Assembly: GCA_002189035.1 (NCBI GenBank)
Contig: NEEC01000015.1
Coordinates: 1,054,001-1,118,000 of the forward strand
DNA length: 64,000 nt
Direction of reading: 5' to 3'
From: Utricularia gibba
Lineage: Eukaryota; Streptophyta; Magnoliopsida; Lamiales; Lentibulariaceae
Position numbers and translations under genes: made by a program. Under the pieces are notes generated by a model that was given only the letters and a program-made list of their open reading frames with translations, was not told the DNA's origin and did no database searches. Shown one piece after another: positions 45,581 through 57,681 of the stretch. How positions within the stretch are numbered: position 1 is the stretch's first letter; every line of letters starts with the position of its first letter.

Positions 45581-45600
45581 TGTCTTCGAGTCAGATTTGA
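45442..45600 (+). CDS. Possible short ORF or terminal exon of unknown gene
   Basis: A 52-codon frame starting at an ATG two bases after a good acceptor (cttctttacag). The encoded peptide (MCLGSPMSSYLGKKMNTVTF, then a polar Gln/Thr-rich tail ending in SSSQI) has a coding-like composition, but no homolog is known to me. It ends just before the antisense MIR171 hairpin. It could be the 3' exon of a transcript starting near 43.9 kb, or chance. Confidence 0.18.
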   Translation: MCLGSPMSSYLGKKMNTVTFFQKGVEVHTTSIQQNGETHTKQRQPLVSSSQI

Positions 45601-45705
45601 AAGAATCAGTAGGATATTGGCACGGCTCAATCAAAACTCCTCCATGATAACAAGCCAGTAGGTCTGAGTGAGTCGAGCCAACATCTGAATGACCATTTCA
45701 ATGCT
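45590..45705 (-). ncRNA. MIR171: MIR171 primary transcript hairpin
   Basis: On the minus strand the 3' arm at 45613-45633 contains TGATTGAGCCGTGCCAAT followed by ATC, the conserved miR171 sequence. The 5' arm at 45666-45686 holds AGATGTTGGCTCGACTC plus ACTC, an expected miR171*. The arms pair over about 21 positions with three mismatches around the duplex centre and a G-U pair, and the lower stem (GAAATGGTCA against TACTGATTCTTTC) continues. The loop is about 30 nt. The 3'-arm location of the mature miRNA is normal for MIR171. Targets are SCL6/HAM GRAS genes in meristem and branching control. Confidence 0.95.
45613..45633 (-). ncRNA. miR171: Mature miR171
   Basis: 21-nt 3'-arm product with 5' U, matching the GCCGTGCC variant of miR171; a different family form carries GCCGCGCC. 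Star strand at 45666-45686. Confidence 0.93.
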
Positions 45706-45913
45706 CTCCTTCTTCTTCCTTCTGCTGCTGCTGTGAAATGAGGGAGGAACAAGGAGGGATGGGAGACAGGAAAGGAAGCAGACTTGATCAAGTTTAAATA
45801 AGTAGAAGAAAAGGGAAGAAGCAAGCAGCAAGGCCATTAATGGGAACGGATGGCCAACCCCATAAAGCGGAGCCACAGTGTCGCTGATTGCAATCAATAT
45901 GGTACTTGGAATT

Positions 45914-45922
45914 GTATATATG
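45914..45922 (-). promoter_or_regulatory. TATA box of the MIR171 gene
   Basis: A TATATAC run on the minus strand lies about 230 nt upstream of the star arm, giving a pri-miRNA leader of about 200 nt. Neighbouring sequence between them (45690-45900) has small open frames, none supported. Confidence 0.4.
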
Positions 45923-45929
45923 TACTTCA

Positions 45930-46657
45930 CATTGTGGATGGGTAATTTACATAAGTGTCATACTCCCAGTTTATCACACAAAAAATTTTAATTAAGATGA
46001 TCACTTTTTTCATACACTTCATCAAGAATATCCACATTGTAATAAACTGTAAAATTCCAACTTAAGAAAACTTCTGATCCTGGATAAATTATATTAAACA
46101 CAATCTTGGTTACTGCATTGGGTAAGGCCCAAATCTATTATTGGGCTGTAAAAGAGCCCACATCCGCCATGGTGACGGTTGACCCGACCGGCCCAACCGG
46201 ACGAACGAATCGTTTCTACTCGGGGTTTTTCCGGCTATGCTGCTGACGAATCGGTCGGCACTCGACGTCGTTTCGGGGCCGTTGATTTGAAGAACAGTAC
46301 AGTCTCCACACCGAAGATCGCCGGACTTATGAATAGAAGTTAGAAATATCGGCCGTACTGTTGCAGATTTTTGTGTTTTCAAAGGAATTTTGGGCTGAAC
46401 CCAAGAGCCCAGTTGCCGTCAGTTGGGTTCAGAGGGGGGGGGGGGGGGGAATTAGGGTTCGTATTCGTCTCCGGGAAAACAGGATGTGGACGGTTCGATG
46501 GGCGGGATCGCCATAGCCGGGATTCATGGTGTCGGTTATGTTTGTTTCTATAATGCTCGTTCCCAGATATGGGCAGCTGGTTGTTTGGATTTCGCAGAAG
46601 GAAATAATATATTGGAGAAAAAACCTAAACGGAGAAGGATAAGGGCACAAGTGTCAT
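45930..46657. other. Spacer between MIR171 and LARP1-type gene
   Basis: Shared 5' region of two divergent genes. It contains a run of 16 G at 46434-46449. A 65-codon frame starting at 46486 lies upstream of the LARP TATA box and is not supported as a gene. Confidence 0.45.
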
Positions 46658-46665
46658 TATATATA
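46658..46665 (+). promoter_or_regulatory. TATA box of the LARP1-type gene
   Basis: TATATATA lies about 320 bp before the ATG at 46983, giving a leader of about 290 nt, rich in T and C. No uORF ATG of note was followed up. Confidence 0.5.
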
Positions 46666-46982
46666 GCCATGGTCTCTCTTTAGGAAAGTTCTTAACCCCA
46701 CCGATTCTTTGAGAATTTTCACACCGGTAGGCAATTTTTCTGATCGCGGCGGGTTCGGCTTCGGCAGTTACCGGTGGTGGATATAAGCGGCGCGATCCTG
46801 CATTTTCTGTATATCTTTTTTCTATAACGATTGTGTTGTATAGGAGGTGTTTCTTTGGCTATCTTTTGTATTCGCCGCGCGGATTGAGAAGCGGCCTGTC
46901 GACGCGACGGAGGGACACGTTGCTGGAGTTTTCGGCGTATTGGTTTTGAATTAATCCCCAATCTATTCGTTCCTGATCTTCG

Positions 46983-49583
46983 ATGTCTCCGCCGCCGGAA
47001 GCCACTGTCCCTTCGGAGGATTTTGATAATGGGGCCTCGGTAACCGAGGTGCAGTCCGAAAACTCGGACGTTAACAACGATACTAATGCAGGTCCTCCCA
47101 GGAGAACCGCGTGGAATAGACCATCGAATGGAGTGGTTGAAGCGGGTTCTGTAATGGGTGGCGCCGTTTCCTGGCCCGCTCTCTCTGAGTCGACGAGACC
47201 TGTTACTAGATCATCACCGGATGTTTCGAGACCATTGGGTAATGGATCAACCACATCTTCTCAGGTTAAGACTGCCGCTGATTGCGATTTGTTTAATTTG
47301 TTGTTTTCTTTTGTGTCGATTTCGAATAAGGGTTTCTGGTGAACGCGTTTGTTTTAGTTATTGTTTGGAAATTGTGATTGCAATTAGGCTTTTTGACTTT
47401 TGGGGTTCTGCTGCTTGAAACACGAAAACATCTTGCTTCATGAAAGTGCCTGTTTCTTAAGACGTGTCAAATTTGTGTTTTTTTTATTTTTTTATAATAC
47501 TCTAGTTTGCTTTTAAACTGTTGAAGATGGACGTGAATGCCTAAAACTAGTAAGCAGCAGAGGCATTGGGATCTTTGAATGTATCATGAAAGCTGGTCCT
47601 TTGTCATTCTGTATCTGCCTAGCACTAGTCTCATAGGCTTCTTGCTGTCTCTTCTTTCATTCAACATCCTAAAAGTGTGCTGAAGTTATTTTCAGGCTCC
47701 TGCAGTGTCACCTTCGTCTCAAAGGCAGGCTAATACCAACAGCCAGTCAAATTTTGGCCCCAACCATCACAGGCAGAGGTCAAGGATCCGGAACGGTGCT
47801 GCAGGTGGGGGTGGCAACAATGGAGGCAATTCCTCAGCAAATGGACCTCCCCATAATAACCCTAATCGACCTCTAACTCCAGTACCACCCAACTTTTCTA
47901 CCTTTTTTGTACCGTACCAGTTTGTTCAACCCGCACTTGATACATCTGCGTCTGGGATTAGACCAGTAAGAGCTTTTGGTGGCACTCAATCCCAAACTGG
48001 CAGTGACCATTCTTCTAACCGTAATTCTTCAAGACGGGTAAATTATGGGTCTCAACCTCATGCTGAAGGTCAATACCATAACAATCATGGTGGAAGGCGT
48101 GATCAGGATCGTAGAGATGTTCATGTTATTCCACCATACATAACTCCTCCAATGAGATTTCTTCCACCACCAATGCCTCCAGCAGGTCCTTTTGTCCCAC
48201 CACCTCCACCACCCCCTATGGCAATTTTCCCACCAATGGGCTTTGGTAAGTCTGGTTAAACTTGTAGCTTCATCAAAGCTGATCATTCTTTCTTACTTTC
48301 TAGTTCATATTTAATTTTTCAGATATGAGTTCTACTATGATGTATCCTCCCACGATGTCTCCTGATTCATTTGGACCTTTTCCGATGATGCCACCTCCTT
48401 TCCCTTTTTATATACCTTCCTTTGCTGAGAATCCGTTGACAGGCATGATCGTCAGGCAAATAGACTACTATTTCAGGTAAACCTTGATTGGATTTTTTGT
48501 TCACATCCTTACTTGGACTTTTCACGTCTTTGACATTTCTCAAAATATTTTTACTTCATTTTTTATTGCCTCTAATCCACGATTTTCTTATATGGAATGA
48601 ATGGTCTCTTGTATGGTTCAGTGATGATAATTTGATCAAAGATAACTTCTTGAGGGCAAATATGGATGAAAATGGTTGGGTACCCATTACTCTGGTTGCT
48701 TCATTTCCTCGAGTAAGTTTCATTATTATTGCAAGTAATGTTTTTTAATGTAGTTTTCTTTCAATATAATCAAACACTATGGTCAGTACGATGCTTTAAT
48801 CAATCTTCATTCAAGGTAGATCACTCCTACATGCCCACCGATGATTTTAAATTAATTCCCCTTTTTTTCTGAAACAAATGTGTTTTAATTCGTATAAAAA
48901 AAGGAATGCTATTGCATGTCTTAAAAATCTGACTGTGGCGTTTCCATCTGGTAAATGCATCTGTACAGTATGCACATATGGATGCCAAAAATTTTTGTTT
49001 TCAAGGACCCATGCATGCTTTTTGATCTTTTATATGACAGGCTTGATGCATTTGCTCAACAATGTTCAAATTTGTTTCTCATCGGATTCATTGGTGTGCA
49101 TGTGAAATTCGATTTTTGATTTTCCATTTCCAGGTTCAAAGGCTAACAAAGGATATTCCTACGATTTTGGAGTCCTTGCGATACTCTACTGTTGTGGAAG
49201 TGCAGGTGAGGGCTTCCAAAACTTATACTAACATTTGGTTGCACTTTTTATGGGAGTAATGATGTGGCTTTTGAACTCGTACATATGTATTTTCATTGTT
49301 TGCACATAATTTGTAGGGAGAGAAGTTGAGGCGACATAATGACTGGAAAAAATGGCTATTCCCTGGCCATCCGAGCAGTAATCATAGTACTAGCTCGGAG
49401 GATGCCCTTGCAGCGTCATTGCAGGGGGTTTCACTCAATTCGGCCGGTGAGGAGGGGATGCCAAGAGAAGACAGCAGCGCTACTCACACTCCTTCTGATT
49501 CCTCCCTCCGGTCGGAGCTCATCAATGGAGGAGATAACAGCGCTGCTGCCTCTGTTCAAGAGGCTGACACTGCTGAAGCGTGA
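46983..49583 (+). CDS. La-related protein 1 type RNA-binding protein (LARP1b/c-like)
   Basis: Six exons: 46983-47264, 47696-48245, 48323-48476, 48622-48712, 49134-49205, 49317-49583; 471 aa. The N-terminal half is low-complexity: Ser/Gly/Asn/Pro-rich with RRTAWNRP, an Asn/Gly block and Pro runs. The La motif lies at about 311-390: [40 protein letters not shown] and [20 protein letters not shown], ending [14 protein letters not shown]. No DM15 repeats follow, as in plant LARP1b/1c and unlike LARP1a. These proteins bind mRNA 5' or poly(A) regions and act in stability or translation; LARP1c affects leaf senescence in Arabidopsis. The protein should be cytosolic, with the disordered half mediating contacts. 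Confidence 0.93.
47265..47695 (+). other. First intron of the LARP1-type gene
   Basis: 431-bp GT-AG intron, T-rich, stop-dense; first introns of this size often influence expression but nothing specific is seen. Confidence 0.65.
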
Positions 49584-50397
49584 AGCATGTTTTCCCCACA
49601 GGTGCACCACCCTTTTCCAGAACATGGGAGCTGTGTGTCCACGATGCATCGGAGGGGTGAGATATGATGGCTATTTACACTCCATTGAGTTCGAAAAGAA
49701 AAGCAAAAAAAAAAGATGGAATTTTGTGCTGCTGATTCTGTTGGCTCTCTGGGATCGTGACTTTCAGAGACGCTGTGGGAGTTGTGGTGTTTGTCGCTCA
49801 AATTTTGTTTTATTCTATTTGTTGTTATGTCTTCGCCAGTCGCATGAATTGGTGGATGGGTATGATTATTATTATTATTTTTTTTTCATTTTTTGCTTGC
49901 AATCTAATCACACGGGCCACATGGGTGGCCCAACGGGCTGGAAGCCCATGATGAATCGGCGCCTCAATGGATATGAAATATAGCATTAGAACAGAATTAG
50001 GGTTTTCATTTGATAAATGGGGCCCACATTTAGGAGGAATTATGTTTGGGCCTCGTGGCACACAGGCCCATTATGGCAGCCAGCCTGTTTCCAGCTCGCA
50101 AGAAAAGGGCGAATCTGTAATTTGGGATTCGCTGTGTGCCGCTTATATATACCCCTTCCCTCCTCATTATTCTGATGTTCGTCTCTCATTTTTTAGGGAT
50201 CTCACGATTTGCTTTCTTGTTTTTCTTCTGTGTTCTCGAAACCCTATCCTGAAGGCGGCGACAATTTTTAGATCCAGTTTTACGTAGATCCTATTGCCGG
50301 CGGTGTTCTTGTGAACCTCAGGCAAAACCCTAATTAGGCGTAGATAGTTCCTTGATTTTTTTGTTTATATTATTGTTTTCCCCATTGGATCTGGAAG
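49584..50397. other. Spacer and leader before the KKDK-rich gene
   Basis: 3' UTR of LARP, an ATT microsatellite near 49864-49880, then the promoter: TTATATATA at 50143-50151 and a 250-nt pyrimidine-rich leader to the ATG at 50398. No additional gene. Confidence 0.55.
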
Positions 50398-52121
50398 ATG
50401 TCTCGGTGTTTTCCGTTCCCGCCTCCTGGTTATACGCTAAGCCGATACAGCGAGGCCGCCTTGATCGAATCGATTAAGGTTTGTTTAACCGAGCACCATG
50501 ATTGGTTTATGCACGCGCATGAGTCCTCGCGATTTGCCTATTTGGGTTTAGTGGGTTCTTTTGTTTGTGGTCACGGCACTTGAATCTATAATGAGAAGAA
50601 ATCTTACATTAGTGTGCTTAGGTTATCTGGGATCTTAATTATGTTTCTTCCCATGACTATTCTTTTGCGTCCGTAGGAGATCTGGGTGTTCTCCACCATC
50701 ACTATCCAATAGAATGCAAAACATGAAATCGAAAATTGTTTCTGTTGATTGTTACAAGCTAGTGTTTAGCAGCATGTGCTTGCTAGATTTCCAACGGAGC
50801 AATCTTGAGAATCTGCACGATATAAACTTGCCTCAAAAGCAGATTTCACTCAATTTACACGTTGTGCTTATCTTCTTGGTGGTGTTACCCGTATGTAACT
50901 TGTTTTCTATATGTAATATTGTTTGCGATTTGTGGGGTGTGATTCCCATAGTCGTCCACCCTCAAAACTGTTAGGATTTGAAATTTTTTAGGATTAATGG
51001 ACATGCTAATTTGTATTGCACGACCTGTGGGTGAAAAGTTTGTGATTTCACAAGGTCCGGTAGTCTTACATGAGTTGGTTCTGTATTTCTTGTTCACTAA
51101 AGCTCCAAAAAGAAAGGGAGAATGATCAGCGGACAAAGGATAGGAAAAGTGAGAAGAGAGATAAGAGGAAGGAGAAGAAAGACAAGAAAGTCACTCAGGG
51201 ACAGATGAACGGTGAACCATGGCATGGTATGAAGGAGAAGCTACTTGATGATGTGTTCAAGGGGGAAACTGAATCTTTAGATCGGAGCGGGGTGACTGTG
51301 GAACTGAATCAGCCTGAGAGGTTCCATGTTCCAACTTCTTCTTCAGAGAGCACAGAGAATAGCAACAATAGGAAGAGGCCCATATCGCCTCTTCCCTCCA
51401 AACCTCAAGCATCTGGTAAGATGGTGTTGGTGGAATACAGGCGTTCCATTTTGTTCATAGGATTGTTCACATGACACTTACACTGTAACTGACTGCCTTA
51501 GCAGGTAAGAAGATTATCAGGATACCCCTGACAAAGAAGCGCAGTTTGTCTGATTCTCCAACCAATGAAGAGCAGCCATGCTCAACGTCGGGGAGGCTTG
51601 CAGAGCCATCTCCCGATCAACATGTACGGAATCCAAACATCAACTTGAGGGAAGACACATCCGGAGCAGCCACAATTTCTCAAAGACTGCATTTCAAGAC
51701 GCTAGGAGGGCGGAGATCCGATGCAGTGAAAACCACACCTGGTGCAACTGCAATTTCCCAGAATTTAGATTTGAAGGCGGAAGGAGACCAAAGATCCTCT
51801 ATATTATACCAGGCGGAGGCATCCGTTGCGGTGAAAACCACATCTGGATCGGTTTTACAGGACAAAGCCACAAGAAAAAAGCAAAAGGCCTATACGAAGT
51901 ATGCCAAGCTCATCGGAAACTGGGTTCCACCTCCATTGGAAGATCCTTCTGTTGATGATTTGGACTGGCTCCTCAATTCAAAGAAGGAAGAATGCCACCA
52001 ACCACAGAAAAGACAGAAGCCAACCCTAACCTGCTCCAGCAGTGCCCCGGTGGCGTGGCCTCGCGCGCATTACTTGCCGGAGGTCGACTTGTATATGTTA
52101 CCGTACACGGTTCCTTTCTGA
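50398..52121 (+). CDS. Conserved plant protein of unknown function, Lys/Glu-rich (cylicin-like)
   Basis: Three exons: 50398-50478, 51103-51415, 51505-52121; 336 aa. The N-terminus MSRCFPFPPPGYTLSRYSEA plus LIESIK is characteristic of this plant family. A densely charged helical segment follows (LQKERENDQRTKDRKSEKRD, RKEKKDKKV), then Ser/Pro/Thr-rich linkers, KKRS-type basic clusters and the conserved C-terminal block KKQKAYTKYAKLIGNWVPPP, then VDDLDWLL, and VAWPRAHYLPEVDLYMLPYT. Nuclear localisation is likely from the basic clusters. The C-terminal block resembles a peptide motif rather than an enzyme. I do not know its function. A gene of this kind lies beside VPS35A in Arabidopsis as I recall (At2g17787), which fits the VPS35 gene that follows. 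Confidence 0.83.
50479..51102 (+). other. First intron of the Lys/Glu-rich gene
   Basis: 624-bp GT-AG intron, no recognisable content. Confidence 0.6.
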
Positions 52122-52522
52122 GGTCTGGATCCAGAAGATCGATCGGCAACTTCGATTCTTGGAGAAAAAACTCTGCAACAAATTTTGTCGACAGCGCAGT
52201 GGAGTTTTGTTTGGAACTTTCTGGAGTTTTTAGTATCCAGATTTATTGACATATAAACCATGGAAATTAATGAAAAACAAACTTTAAATTTGATATTTTT
52301 AATTAAAAATGTTATTACAAAATAACACATTATAATAGAAGAGCACAAAAATGCCGAGCGCCTTTCGGCTTGGGATTTCAGCGGTAAATACAGTAGAAAA
52401 TGGAAAATTACGTGCTCGAAATGACTGTGATTCATCTATGGGTTGACTGTGATCGTGGAAGTTCGATAGACAATTCCGAGATTGGGGAGGATCTCTGAGG
52501 CACAACGGCGATAGTAAACGGA
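52122..52522. other. Short spacer
   Basis: 3' UTR of the Lys/Glu-rich gene and the 5' leader of VPS35. AT-rich except for the last 100 bp. No feature seen. Confidence 0.5.
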
Positions 52523-55500
52523 ATGGAGGACGAGGATAAATGGCTGGCTGAAGGCATCGCCGGAATACAGCACAACGCCTTGTACTTGCATCGTGCTTTG
52601 GTATTGTCATTTATTCTGATCGGATCCTTCTCGTTTCTGAAAATTATCAGTTGTTGGTTGCTCAATTGAATTCGGGGGACTAGGCTGAATGCGATCGGGG
52701 TTTTTGTGAATTCAGGACTCGGATAATCTTCGGGATGCACTGAAATATGCGGCGCTGTTGTTGTCTGAGCTTCGGACATCCAGACTCTCGCCGCACAAAT
52801 ATTATGAGCTCTGTATGGTTCTTGTATTCTGTATGCGGTTGATCATTTGGGCTAATCTTTTGGTAACTTGGGTATCTGTGTCTGGATTATAGATATGCGC
52901 GCATTTGATGAATTGAGGCGGCTGGAGATGTTTTTCAAGGAAGAAGATCGGCATGGCTGTTCGATAGTTGACCTATGCGAATTGGTTCAGCATGCGGGAA
53001 ACGTTTTGCCCAGATTGTATGTTTATCAGATTCTGCAGCTTCCAGCTTTTTTGCACTCGAGATCAACGTAGACTTTGCATTGCCTGCCTGTACACATGCA
53101 GATATCTTTTGTGCACTGTTGGGTCAGTTTATATAAAGTCGAAGGAGGCCCTTGCAAAGGATGTCCTCAAAGACCTTGTAGAAATGTGTCGCGCTGTCCA
53201 GCATCCAGTACGTGGGCTCTTTTTGAGGAGTTATCTTGCTCAAGTTAGCAGAGATAAATTACCCGATATTGGTTCAGAATATGAAGGGTATGTCCTTCTA
53301 GCTATTGTTTGAATTGATTATGGGGAAGTTTAAAGAGAGAACATAGGATTTATATAAAATAGCGTTCTGTTCCTAATACCCCTGATATTTCTCTATCTTA
53401 ATAGATTCTTCTCTTGTTTATGCAAAAGAGTTTGTCTTAGTCTCATCTTTCTTTATGATACTGATATGCCCTCATTAAAAGTTTAGTCTGTTATTTTCCT
53501 GTTCATATGTAATTTTAAGAAAGAGATGGAATGCATGTGAATTTTTTATGTAGATTGAAACTCTATCCATGTTTATTTCAAACAGTTTTGACACTGTACA
53601 GCTATTGATCATATAGTATCATGTAATGGTAAATGCCTTTCTCGTTTGTTCTCATTTATGAACTTGTTGATTATGCCTTGATCCGTTGCATTTCATTTTG
53701 GTCTCCAGTTAGTTAGCTATCTGGTTTGTTTATAGTGAAGGTGACACTGTCATGGATGCTGTAGAATTTGTGCTGCAGAATTTCACAGAAATGAATAAGC
53801 TGTGGGTCCGAATGCAGCAGCACCAGGTCTGTATTAATCTTGATAATTTTTTTCAGCCTTTGTGGATGCTGTAATGTATCAAAACTATTGAGAATTAATA
53901 TTTGTGATCACATAGGCTGCCAAGCTGATCCTGTATTCTTGATTTTCTGAATTCTTCAGGGACCATTTGTGGAGAAACAGAAGCTTGAAAAAGAAAGAAA
54001 TGAATTGCGCGATCTTGTATGTCAGTTATATCATGCATCTAGTGTAACCATTTCATCTCCTAAACTTCATTTTGAATGTGATTTTCTGCCTATTAGGTCG
54101 GGAAAAATCTGCATGTTATCAGTCAAATAGAGGGCGTTGACCTTAGCATATACCGTGATGCAGTTCTCCCCAAGGTCCTGGAGCAGGTCAGTTATCTTGT
54201 TTACGGTTGTAAGTTCTCCCTTGTTTCTTCGCCCAATTCATTCTTTCTTTCTGTATATAGATCGTTAATTGTAAGGATGAGCTTGCCCAGAATTATTTGA
54301 TGGACTGCATGATTCAAGTTTTTCCTGATGAGTACCACTTGCAGACGCTTGAGACATTATTGGGTGCCTGTCCTCAACTTCTGGTAAGTTGTTGAATATT
54401 ATTCCCTTTTTTCCATTATCATGCATGGTTCTTTTACTGCTACAGAATAATGCATAGCCCAGTAATTTGCACGGGTGACCCATCTAACTCCATATCTACT
54501 AATTTCTTCATTTCCTAGAAATGATGCTTATGTAGAGGCCTCAATATCATTATTAATATTATTATTTTTATTGGTGTATTAATATGACTAGGACTTTTCC
54601 TTGAGAACATAGCAGCGAATCTGGCATGTCTGAATATCTGATATGAATCTGTTGGGTTTTCAGCCAAGTGTAAACTTGCAAACAGTGTTGTCACAGCTGA
54701 TGGAAAGGTTATCAAATTATGCGTCCTCCAATCCTGAGGTATGAAACTCGAATATTCCGCAACAAATACTTGTCAAACGGTTATGTGGCTTTGAGCTTTT
54801 TCTTCTCCATAGCTGCTGCCCGAATTTTTACAAGTTGAAGCATTCTCGAAGCTGAGTAATGCAATTGGGAAGGTATGCTGGATTCCTGAACTGATCCATT
54901 TATTTATGTTGGTCACTATCATCTAATACTAGAAATCCCTTTATAGGTTATTGAAGCACAAGTTGATATGTCAATAGTTGGAACTTTTACTCTATATGTG
55001 TCTCTTCTGACTTTCACTCTTCGTGTTCATCCTGATCGACTGGATTATGTAGATCAAGTGCTGGTATGCCTTCTTTTTACATGGATATTTCATTTCATTC
55101 ATTTTAACAGTGCTAAACTTATTTTTGGTCATTCATTTTCTTATTTTGTGACAGGGATCTTGTGTCAAAAGATTATATGGGAAACCAAAGGCCGAAGTTA
55201 GTAAAGCTACGAAGCAGCTCGTTGCCCTTCTAAGTGCGCCACTGGATAAATATGATGATATTGTCACAGCTCTTACTCTCTCTAATTATCCCCGTGTCAT
55301 GGATCATCTTGATTCTGGTCCTAACAAAGTTATGGCGATGGTAATCATTAAAAGCATTATGAAAAATAAAACATGTGTTTCAACTTCTGAGAAGGTATAT
55401 TGGCAGCTTGAATTTTGGTACTCTTTGCTTGTCGTGTGACTTGAACATGATATATCTAACCTAGGTTTGCAGGTTGAAGTACTGTTTGAACTGATCAAAA

Positions 55501-57681
55501 GCCTGATAAAGGATTTGGATGGGGCTTCCCTGGAAGAGGTAATCAGGAGATTTCATCGAGGAGGATTATTTGTGAACGACTTTTTTCCATTCTAGGTAAT
55601 TCTCTACCTCTGAAATCTCTATCCTCTATTCTTATGACAGATCGATGATGAGGATTTCAATGAAGAGCAAAATTCTGTTGCTTGCCTCATGCACATGCTG
55701 TATAACGATGATCCAGAAGAGATGTTGAAAGTAATAACCTGTTAATTGTTTGTGCTCTAACATCCAATGGATGCAATCTAATCATTTAACGAACAGATTA
55801 TATGTACAGTGTGGAAGCATGTGGCTGTTGGAGGTCCAAAACGCCTTCCTTTCACAGTGCCACCTCTTGTTTTCTCTGCACTCAAGGTGTTTTTTCTTCT
55901 TTATTTGTGCATTGCTATGCTTGAACTTTTGAGGGGAAAAAAACTTTAAATCTGTTCACATCCGGATGTAGCTGGTTCGTAGACTACATAGCCAAGATGG
56001 TGATATGGCTGGTGAGGAATCTCCTGCTACACCAAAAAAAATATTTCAACTTCTGGCTCAGGTAAATATCAGTAGAGATCTGGAATGTTCAGAAATATTA
56101 TTTTAGGCTTCAGCACTTGGCACCACGAAGCAGGGTTCTGATTACTGAAGTATCATGTTTGTTCAGTGTATCCCCTATTTAAGATAGATCTGCAATACAT
56201 TGGATTAATTTTTGATATTCCGGATTGACACATTTTCAACTCAGATGATTATTTTCATACGGTAGTTTGAGAAAAAGTTGGGAATCTGCCACATTGGATT
56301 TATAATAGTTTTAGACAGTCGCTTTATGCATTTCCCCATTCTCGAAGAACACTGCTGTTTCATTGTAGATAATCGATGCATTATCAGCTGTTCCAGCTCC
56401 TGAATTGACTCTGCGGCTTTACCTGCAATGTGCCGAGGTAATCCATGAAACTATTATAGGACAGATGGAACACTCTTGGGCTGAAAAATCTCTTGCTTAT
56501 TCATTGTGTTAGATGAGACAGTGCTTTGAGTTCAATAAAGTCGTTTTGTTTGTCTAATTACTTACGGAAGTTTCTGACCAGGCAGCCAATGATTGTGAGC
56601 TCGAGCCAGTGGCCTACAACTTATTTACACAAGCCTTTGTGCTGTATGAGGAAGAAATTGCGGTATTGATCACGTTGTGCGCTAGCAAACTCGCAGTGTG
56701 TCATGGCTTGATGATTTCATGTTGTCTTTTCCACTTGGAAGGATTCTAAAGCTCAGGTGCTAGCGATCCACCTAATTATTGGTACGCTTCAGAGAATGCA
56801 TGTATTCGGTGTTGAGAACAGAGACACCTTGACGCATAAAGCCACAGGGGTAACTATCACACCACCCTGTATTGGCTTTCATGATGATTGACATTCCTCT
56901 TGATTTCATCCCGTTTCATCTTCTGTAGTACTCCGCAAAACTATTGAAGAAGCCAGATCAGTGCAGAGCTGTTTATGCATGTTCACATCTTTTCTGGGTT
57001 GACGATCAAGACAGCAAAAAGGACGGAGAAAGGTGAGGAACCATGGCAATGGTCTTTCCTAGTAATATTGTTTTTCTTTGTATATCCAACAGACACTGCC
57101 ATGTTTGAAAACTAGATTTTCATTGAATCCATCGTAACACGAGAAGAGTATGAAAATTTTTTGACAACTTCTCAGCAAGCCTTGCATCTGCAAAGAGATT
57201 CTTCTGTCATAACAAATGTAGAATGAAAGCTTGATCTTCCTTTTTCGCAGGGTGCTGCTGTGCTTGAAGCGATCATTGAGGATTGCCAATGCTGCACAGC
57301 AGATGTCCAGTGCCACAAGGGGCGTCAGCGGACCTGTAACTCTCTTCGTTGAAATACTGAACAAGTTGGTGACTCCTAGTTTTCGATTTTTATTTCTTTC
57401 CATGACTTTTCTGTACATTTCACTTGATTCTTCTCCTACATTTCCCCTGTGACACGTGCAGGTACATTTACTTCTTCGAGAAGGGAAACCCACAGATAAG
57501 CCCCTCAGCGATTCAAGACCTGATTGAGCTAATAAAAAACGAGCTCCAAAGCGATGGCATGACCTCAGCCTCCAGTCCCCCTGCGTCTGATCCCTTCTTC
57601 ACGAGCACTTTGCGTTACATTCAGTTCCAGAAACAGAAAGGAGGCGCCATGGGCGAGAAATATGATCCTATCAAGCTCTGA
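52523..57681 (+). CDS. VPS35: Vacuolar protein sorting-associated protein 35 (retromer core subunit)
   Basis: Twenty-two exons, 789 aa, close to the 787-790 aa of Arabidopsis VPS35A/B. Exons: 52523-52600, 52716-52812, 52893-53016, 53102-53287, 53736-53826, 53960-54016, 54097-54186, 54261-54383, 54664-54738, 54813-54872, 54947-55063, 55155-55394, 55473-55538, 55641-55730, 55797-55886, 55972-56061, 56369-56437, 56582-56662, 56742-56849, 56929-57032, 57251-57364, 57462-57681. The PRLYL motif at 98-102, which contacts VPS26, is intact. The rest is an alpha-solenoid to the C-terminal [20 protein letters not shown], where VPS29 binds. VPS35 with VPS26 and VPS29 forms the retromer that retrieves vacuolar sorting receptors and PIN proteins from prevacuolar compartments. 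All junctions are GT-AG and phase-consistent. Confidence 0.96.
53288..53735 (+). other. Large intron 4 of VPS35
   Basis: 448-bp GT-AG intron, T-rich, no coding or RNA gene seen. Confidence 0.65.

Noticed and set aside
46486-46683. 65-codon plus-strand frame upstream of LARP
   Set aside because: Lies upstream of the TATA box that fits the LARP gene and has no known homolog.
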